From positions 4,190,966 to 4,254,965 of the forward strand of contig CM020514.1 of assembly GCA_009823395.1 (NCBI GenBank): a DNA stretch of 64,000 nt, given 5' to 3'. Below the pieces are notes generated by a model. The model saw only the letters and a list, made by a program, of their open reading frames with translations, ran no database searches and was not told the origin of the DNA. This DNA comes from Thamnaconus septentrionalis (Eukaryota; Chordata; Actinopteri; Tetraodontiformes; Monacanthidae). This document shows, one piece after another, positions 58,660-64,000 of the stretch. Every line of letters begins with the position of its first letter. Within the stretch, counting starts at the first letter, position 1. Made by a program: the position numbers and the translations under genes.

Positions 58660-59575
58660 ATTTTCTTCAGTAGGGGAATAGCAGCTAGTTTTCATTGAAA
58701 GACACACTTATAAATACTGTTTTAGATGACTAGCTAGAGAGCTTATCGACAGGTAGCATGTTTGGATATGCCACTGTAAGCTCTCCGTGCAGGTAGCCGA
58801 CGAGCCTTGCCTCACACCGCCTCGTAAGTTGACCACTGTTGTGTTTCCTCTTACAAAACACGTAGGTGTTCGGGCGGTATCGTTGTCTTTGGCCACAAGG
58901 TGCGCAGAGACGAATAAGACGCTGTTGCTTGCTAGTCCATACTTCACTGAGTCAATATTCTCTTCAACGGTATATTCAGTCTGTTGGTGTTGACAAACGT
59001 GTGTGCACTCGGGTGTTTGTACAGAAGTACAAAACAAACAAGTTAGTTTCTGCGGGTGATTCGCGTGTCGTGAGATATGTGACCAGGAAAACCGTTAAAA
59101 CTTATTCAGCGAGGTCCCGTTTCAGCTGATTATGATCACATGACGTCCTTGTCATTTGACTTAGAATGGCGTTACTTCTGCTATTTGCTAAACACCGGAA
59201 AATGTCATGCGCTGTGATCTTCGAGCCTACTTTTGATATTTGATGTATAAACTAATTTTTTTATTTTATTTTTTCTCGGCTGGTCAAATGGCAGTGTTTA
59301 GTTGTTACAGGAATGTATAACATTGCGGACGATAAGTTTAGCCGTCGCTTTGCTCATTGACACTGTCAGTTGTAGTTTAGTTTAAGCGTTCAGCGGTTTA
59401 AACTATAACAATGACAACAATGAATGAACAATGAATTATTTTCATTTTATTTCTTACCGATGCTGAAATTCACCGTTGCCTTATTCCTGATCTTGTAGAC
59501 ATGGCAATTATGGGAATACGGTTTGTTAGTAATTCTGGTTGATACAAGTTACAGTTTAGCAGTGTCATGGCTTAT
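58660..59575. other. Probable pikfyve 5' exon/intron region, not resolved
   Basis: A non-coding first exon is expected between the promoter-like region and the acceptor at 59879. I could not pick its donor. The short frames here have no motifs. Confidence 0.35.
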
Positions 59576-59577
59576 TA

Positions 59578-59830
59578 GCTACTTCTCTTGTACTTAGGGT
59601 CATGGGGGTTGTCGGAGCCTGTGCCAGCTGATTTTAGCTGATTGCAAGATAAGTTGCCAGTTTATTGCAGGGCCACCTAGAAAAACAATCAAACATTCAC
59701 ACTCACAGTTACAACTGTGGCCAATTTTCCAAAGGCACGAGCGGATAACATGTAGACGCAATACAGAAAGGCTCTGGCGATCAAACCTTCTCGCTGTGAG
59801 GCGGCAGTGCTTTGTACTGCACCGCCAACC
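59578..59830 (+). repeat. Dispersed repeat family A, copy 5
   Basis: Blocks GGGTCATGGGGGTTGTCGGAG, AAGTTGCCAGTTTATTGCAGG, ATCAAACCTTCTCGCTGTGAGG and GCAGTGCTTTGTACTGCACCG. It ends about 50 bp before the acceptor of the first pikfyve coding exon. Confidence 0.75.
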
Positions 59831-59892
59831 ATATTGTTGGTTGGATATTTCTCACATCTATTTCTTGTTTCTGCAGCAGGGGAGGCAGTGAC

Positions 59893-62800
59893 ATGGCTAC
59901 TGGCGGTGCTGGTCAACAGGCCTCATCTCCATCTTCGCCTGACTGGAACAAGGAGCCACATGTCCTCTCACCTGCCAGCCCTTCTCATCTGACCCACTTC
60001 AAACCTCTGACCCCGGAATTGGACGAGCCTCCTCTTCGTTCGGCATACAGCTCATTTGTCAACCTATTCCGCTTTAGCAACAGAGGTCGGGAACTCACGC
60101 ACACATTAACTTTTAGTCAACACAAAATGCAGAGCCGTTTGGATGGTGGCGCGGCTCGTGTGATGTTGTTACGCTATGGGTGGAAATAGTATGTAACTGC
60201 TTCGGTGAAGCAATGAATAGGTTAATAAATATTTAACATTAAATTTACACCTTAAATTTTACGTAAGTAGTCCACAAATCTGATTTTCAAATGTTTGGAA
60301 TCAGTCACTTATCTCATCCACCTTCTTCTTCTTCTTCTTTGGTTTATTTGAAGACATTCACCCTAAATGCGAAAAGTGTTGTCATGCGGGCTGGATTGTC
60401 CACACCGGGCTCCCCTAGAAATATGGCGGTGCAAGATGGCAGCTAACTAGGAGCGAGACCCTGAGGCAGATAGGACTGGATTGTGCATTTGAGCGGAAGA
60501 CTAGTTCGAACAAAAATAACATTAAAATTCAGGAATTAAAATCGGTTTCTGAAGTTAACACGACAACATTATGAGAATTGTGTCACTATCCAAGAAAAGT
60601 TACGTATGTGTCAATCTCAGTACGACACTCAAGTTTGGGCAGTTAATTGAACACAGTCATGTGAGGTCATGTGATAAAAATTCTTGCCTGCACCAGTGCA
60701 GGAAAAACTAGGAGCCACATGATGCAGATGTTTTTAGTCTCATCTCACTCTTCTCCCCTCAGCTTCTCTTGCATCTCACTCTAACATTTCGTACTCATAA
60801 AACCACAAAAAAAGGCTTTGAAATCTATGAAAAACAGCATAAATAGCAGCATAATGACGTGTTTTTCTCCTTTTCACTTTACCTTATCTACAGAATACTT
60901 ATATTTTATGAGACTTCATATACAAATACACAAATACAAACCCCATAAACTAAATAAAGTAGGATTTTAAGAAAATAATGAAAAGGATTTCGGTCTCACT
61001 TAAAGCCAAACGAGTATTTTCTGTGTTTCTTTGTCTCCTATTCTGACTCTGTGTATGTGTGTGTGCGTGCGTGTGTCCGTGTGTATGTACAGAGGATGCA
61101 CGTTCCCTTTCAACTCTTCCAGAGAAGCCAGATGGTTCCTCACCATCCCCGCAGTCAGAGAGGAGGAGCTGGTCCTCCAGTCCAACCCACTCGCTTCAAA
61201 ACACCCACTCCAAAATGCCTCGAAAACAACCCATCGACCAACTGCGGAGGCCTTCCACAGCCTCGGGTAAACATGATACAGTTTGGTTCTCACAAAATTA
61301 TTAAGTATATATAGAAGATTGCCTGCCATATGTATAGTTTTAGAGTGTGTGGCTGTCCCAATTATCTTTGCTAAATTATTTTAAGTGTAAAAATAGATAT
61401 CAAAATAGGCAACATACCTATTTGGAGGCCTCAACTCTTTTTCTTTTTACCTTTTTTTTCTATTGAGTGAGTCTATGGAAACTTTAATTGGTTATTTGGG
61501 TCAGAAAATGTCAACCGGGGCCTTGGATGACATGGAGGTGTGTTTTAAATTGGGGTGAGATTAAATCGTTTTTCTTCTTTCCCACTCCTTTATGAGTGTA
61601 ATTAATGAATTTAAAGATGAATTTTGCATGTCTTCAATCGTCATTATTATGAGCTGACACCAACTTAAAACTTTTAGGACCCTAAGAGTAGGCAACATGA
61701 GTTTGCCAGTTTTTTTTTTTTGTTTTTTTGGTGATGTTTTTCATTTTAATTCAATAAACAATATCATGTTGATGATGGCAAACCAAAACGGAAGGATGTG
61801 TGTTTAAGTGGTATCACATAGGACAATGCAACGCTATCTACTGTGGGGCTTTCTTTATCCTCACACATGCAGACGCACAGATGTCAGGCAGCGCAGCACT
61901 TGACTTGACTTAGACTTTATCATACTGCCGTCATGTCACCTCTACAATCTTAGCTCACGTTAAAAAAAAACGTAATTAAAAATAGTAAGCTGAAAGAAGA
62001 TGGATGCAACAAAGCCAGGGGTACTATTATACATGATGCTAACATCCATCTCTTTTTAACATTGTTTTTTTTTTTATTTGCATGATATTAACAACATCAT
62101 GATGAAGCCTGACTGCAGTGTAAAGGTTGGGATTCCTCAGTCTGTTGGTTTTGGCCTTCAGTTCAGCCTCATGTCGAAGATCTTGCAGTGGATGTTGGGG
62201 CTTGTGTGTGTCCCCTGATCACTTTCACTGCATTAAGGGAAGGGCTTGCAAGATCCCTCCAGCTCTCCCTGTGATGACTTTACAGATGCGTATCTGGGAC
62301 CTGCTCTAGCTCTGCTTCTTGTTGTTAATTTTTTGGTGCGGCCAAAACCGAGAGCACAGCTGCAAAATCACGTTTTCGCCGGTCGGCGTCGAATCGGCGG
62401 CGCTGTGCCAGACTCCCTCTGAATCGTGTGGGCTTTTTTTCTCCCCCTTGTGCTTGATAATAGACGGCAGCAGGAAGTCTGATGCCTCTCTCAGCAATCA
62501 CGATCCTCGCACGGCGGTGCAGCTACGCACTGCACTGAAGAGGTTGAAGGAGATAATGGAGGGGAAGAGCCAGGTACGCACAGCAAATCTGACGAGGCCT
62601 TTTGTCGCTGCGGATGCTGTAAACGAAAAAAACACGAGTTGTGACGCCTGCTAGCCTGTGACGCAGTTCGTGTCGTGTTATGTCCCCTCCGATCCAAGGA
62701 CAGCGATCTGAAGCAGTATTGGATGCCGGACAGCCAGTGCAAGGAGTGCTACGACTGCAACGAGAAGTTCACCACCTTCCGACGGCGCCACCACTGCAGG

Positions 62801-63756
62801 CTCTGCGGCCAGATCTTCTGCAGCCGCTGCTGCAACCAGGAGATCCCTGGAAAGTTCATGGGCTACACAGGTTGGCGGTGCGCCGGCAAATTGCACAGAT
62901 TGAGGATGAAATGCATGATAGTCGACATGTTGGGGACTAGTTTGAAAAACTGAAAGTGGTCCAAAACACCTTGTTCATCCGTTTCCCTTCAAGACCTGTT
63001 CATAAGTATGTATGTAGAAGTATGGCCCTTTTAATTGAAGCGTCCCTCAAGAAACGTTCAGTTCTTTGCCCAGTGCACAGCATTGCACAATGCATGCGTT
63101 TGTATTGATCAGGTGCTTGGATGGCTCATTTCATCTTGAGGAAGTTACTGGACTAATGAGCGACAAAAGGCTGGTAATGGACATTACATTGCAGCTTAAA
63201 GATTAACTTTATCCGAAAGAGCAAAAAAAATGAATCAAATTCACCCAATATAATCATCTTTTTATGCAGACGTGCTGAAACAGGGCCTTGCATTAAGTCT
63301 CCATGACTCTATATGGTAATCACAGATGTATTAATTATTTGTTATCAAGTTTAGTGCTCTACATTAGAGACTTTCTACATGTCGGGCTCCAGCAGGCTTT
63401 GCTTGGGACACTTCACTTCACATAAAACTACTGTTTCCTTCTCCAATCAAGCAATTAAACTTGCACAAACCGTTCAATTCATTGCCTGAATTTCTTTAAT
63501 TCCCTGTTTCCCTTCATGCTCTTGCACTTCGTCCTTCGCCGCGCCAAGGAGACCTGAGGGCCTGCACGTACTGTCGCAAGCTAGCGCTCAACTACGCCCA
63601 CTCGGCCGACTCGGGCTCCATCGGAGACGACCTGAGCGCGCTGTCCGACTCGCCGTGCTCCGTGTGCGTGCTGGAGCCCAGCGAGCCGCGGACGCCCGTG
63701 TGTGGACGCAAGGCCAGCAGGAACATTTTCCTCGAGGAAGACCTGACGTGGCAGAG
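59893..63756 (+). CDS. pikfyve: PIKfyve, 5' part (phosphoinositide kinase with FYVE finger), continues past the window
   Basis: Makes PI(3,5)P2 from PI3P on endosomes and lysosomes. Coding exons are 59893-60085, 61093-61266, 62464-62573, 62699-62870 and 63549-63756. Phases 1/1/0/1/2 agree across every junction, giving 285 codons plus 2 nt. The N-terminal region matches vertebrate PIKfyve in SHLTHFKPLTPELDEPP and SAYSSFVNLFRF. Exon 3 holds HDPRTAVQLR and LKRLKEIMEGKSQ. Exon 4 carries the FYVE finger with WMPDSQCKECYDC, FRRRHHCRLCGQIFCSRCC and PGKFMGYTG. Exon 5 gives ACTYC, the last zinc pair, then SRNIFLEEDLTWQ. The DEP, Cpn60/TCP1 and kinase domains lie beyond the window. The second exon's Ser/Arg-rich linker is weakly conserved. 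Exon 1 follows a CAG at 59875-59880 in a pyrimidine tract. Confidence 0.93.
60313..60470 (+). repeat. Dispersed repeat family B, copy 4, inside a pikfyve intron
   Basis: CCACCTTCTTCTTCTTC, AAATATGGCGGTGCAAGATGG and GGAGCGAGACCCT are in family order. It lies between pikfyve coding exons 1 and 2. Confidence 0.75.
61270..62460 (+). other. pikfyve: pikfyve intron
   Basis: Intronic sequence between coding exons 2 and 3. Poly-T runs and AT-rich stretches only; no gene was recognised. Confidence 0.6.
62871..63548 (+). other. pikfyve: pikfyve intron after the first FYVE exon
   Basis: Intron splitting the FYVE finger in the Gly codon of YTG|DLRACTYC. No element recognised. The last 240 bp of the window after 63756 is also intron. 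Confidence 0.6.
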
Positions 63757-64000
63757 GTGAGCACGCGCGCAGACACACGTCGAGATAGAAAAGAGTTCAC
63801 TCTCACTTCGCTATCATTCTGGAATGACTGTATTATTTTTTCGTTCTTTCATTATTTTTTTTTCCATTTTTTCATTTTACGGTCAACAATAATGCCCTGA
63901 AGTTAGATACCGCAATGTGTCAACATCAATAATCTCCCAAACCTACATGCTTACCTCAATAAATACTTTGCCATATAAATATGTCAGAGTTTGACCCTAT

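Noticed and set aside
1..64000. CRISPR arrays, operons, bacterial promoters and ribosome binding sites
   Set aside because: The window is spliced vertebrate DNA. All short tandem arrays are microsatellites without spacer structure.

Overview
The window is vertebrate genomic DNA, almost certainly from a teleost fish. Its centre is a tandem array of two-domain gamma-crystallin genes of the Met-rich, Trp-poor gamma-M class that dominates fish lenses. Intergenic DNA carries typical teleost repeat types: degraded LINEs, Tc1-like and hAT-like DNA transposons, a tRNA-type SINE and many microsatellites. I cannot name the species.

Layout. 1-18 kb is gene-poor and repeat-bearing: a broken LINE reverse transcriptase, a hAT-like MITE, an L1-type fragment, a reverse-strand LINE, a SINE and a Tc1 relic. 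From 18.1 to 43.4 kb lie seven plus-strand gamma-crystallin genes, called gamma1 to gamma7 here (18149, 22050, 24645, 27870, 30708, 36031 and 42585). The array then flips: gamma8 (46533-47288), gamma9 (49073-50034) and gamma10 (55535-56824) are on the minus strand, with a decayed crystallin exon at about 51041-51190. All ten genes share one plan: a tiny first exon (3-10 codons), exon 2 for the N-terminal double-Greek-key domain and exon 3 for the C-terminal domain. Introns are 87-615 bp and every intron has GT/AG ends. From about 58.3 kb to the right edge is the 5' part of pikfyve on the plus strand: a CRE/ETS/GC-box promoter-like region and five coding exons reaching through the FYVE zinc finger. 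The gene continues beyond the window.

How it works together. Gamma1-8 encode lens structural proteins and are probably expressed together in fibre cells. Six of the seven plus-strand promoters carry a recognisable Maf-response element (MARE) core. Five of those six also have a SOX-like box 7-9 bp downstream. In all eight gamma-M genes a MARE-like sequence, degenerate in gamma1 and gamma8, lies 55-62 bp upstream of the TATA box. Gamma9 and gamma10 are a different subtype closer to canonical vertebrate gamma/gammaS crystallins and keep 3 and 4 tryptophans. The other eight keep one. Linkage of a gamma-crystallin cluster to pikfyve matches the human CRYG cluster-PIKFYVE neighbourhood on 2q33-q34. 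Endogenous retrovirus and Gypsy-type relics sit between the crystallin genes and are all broken.
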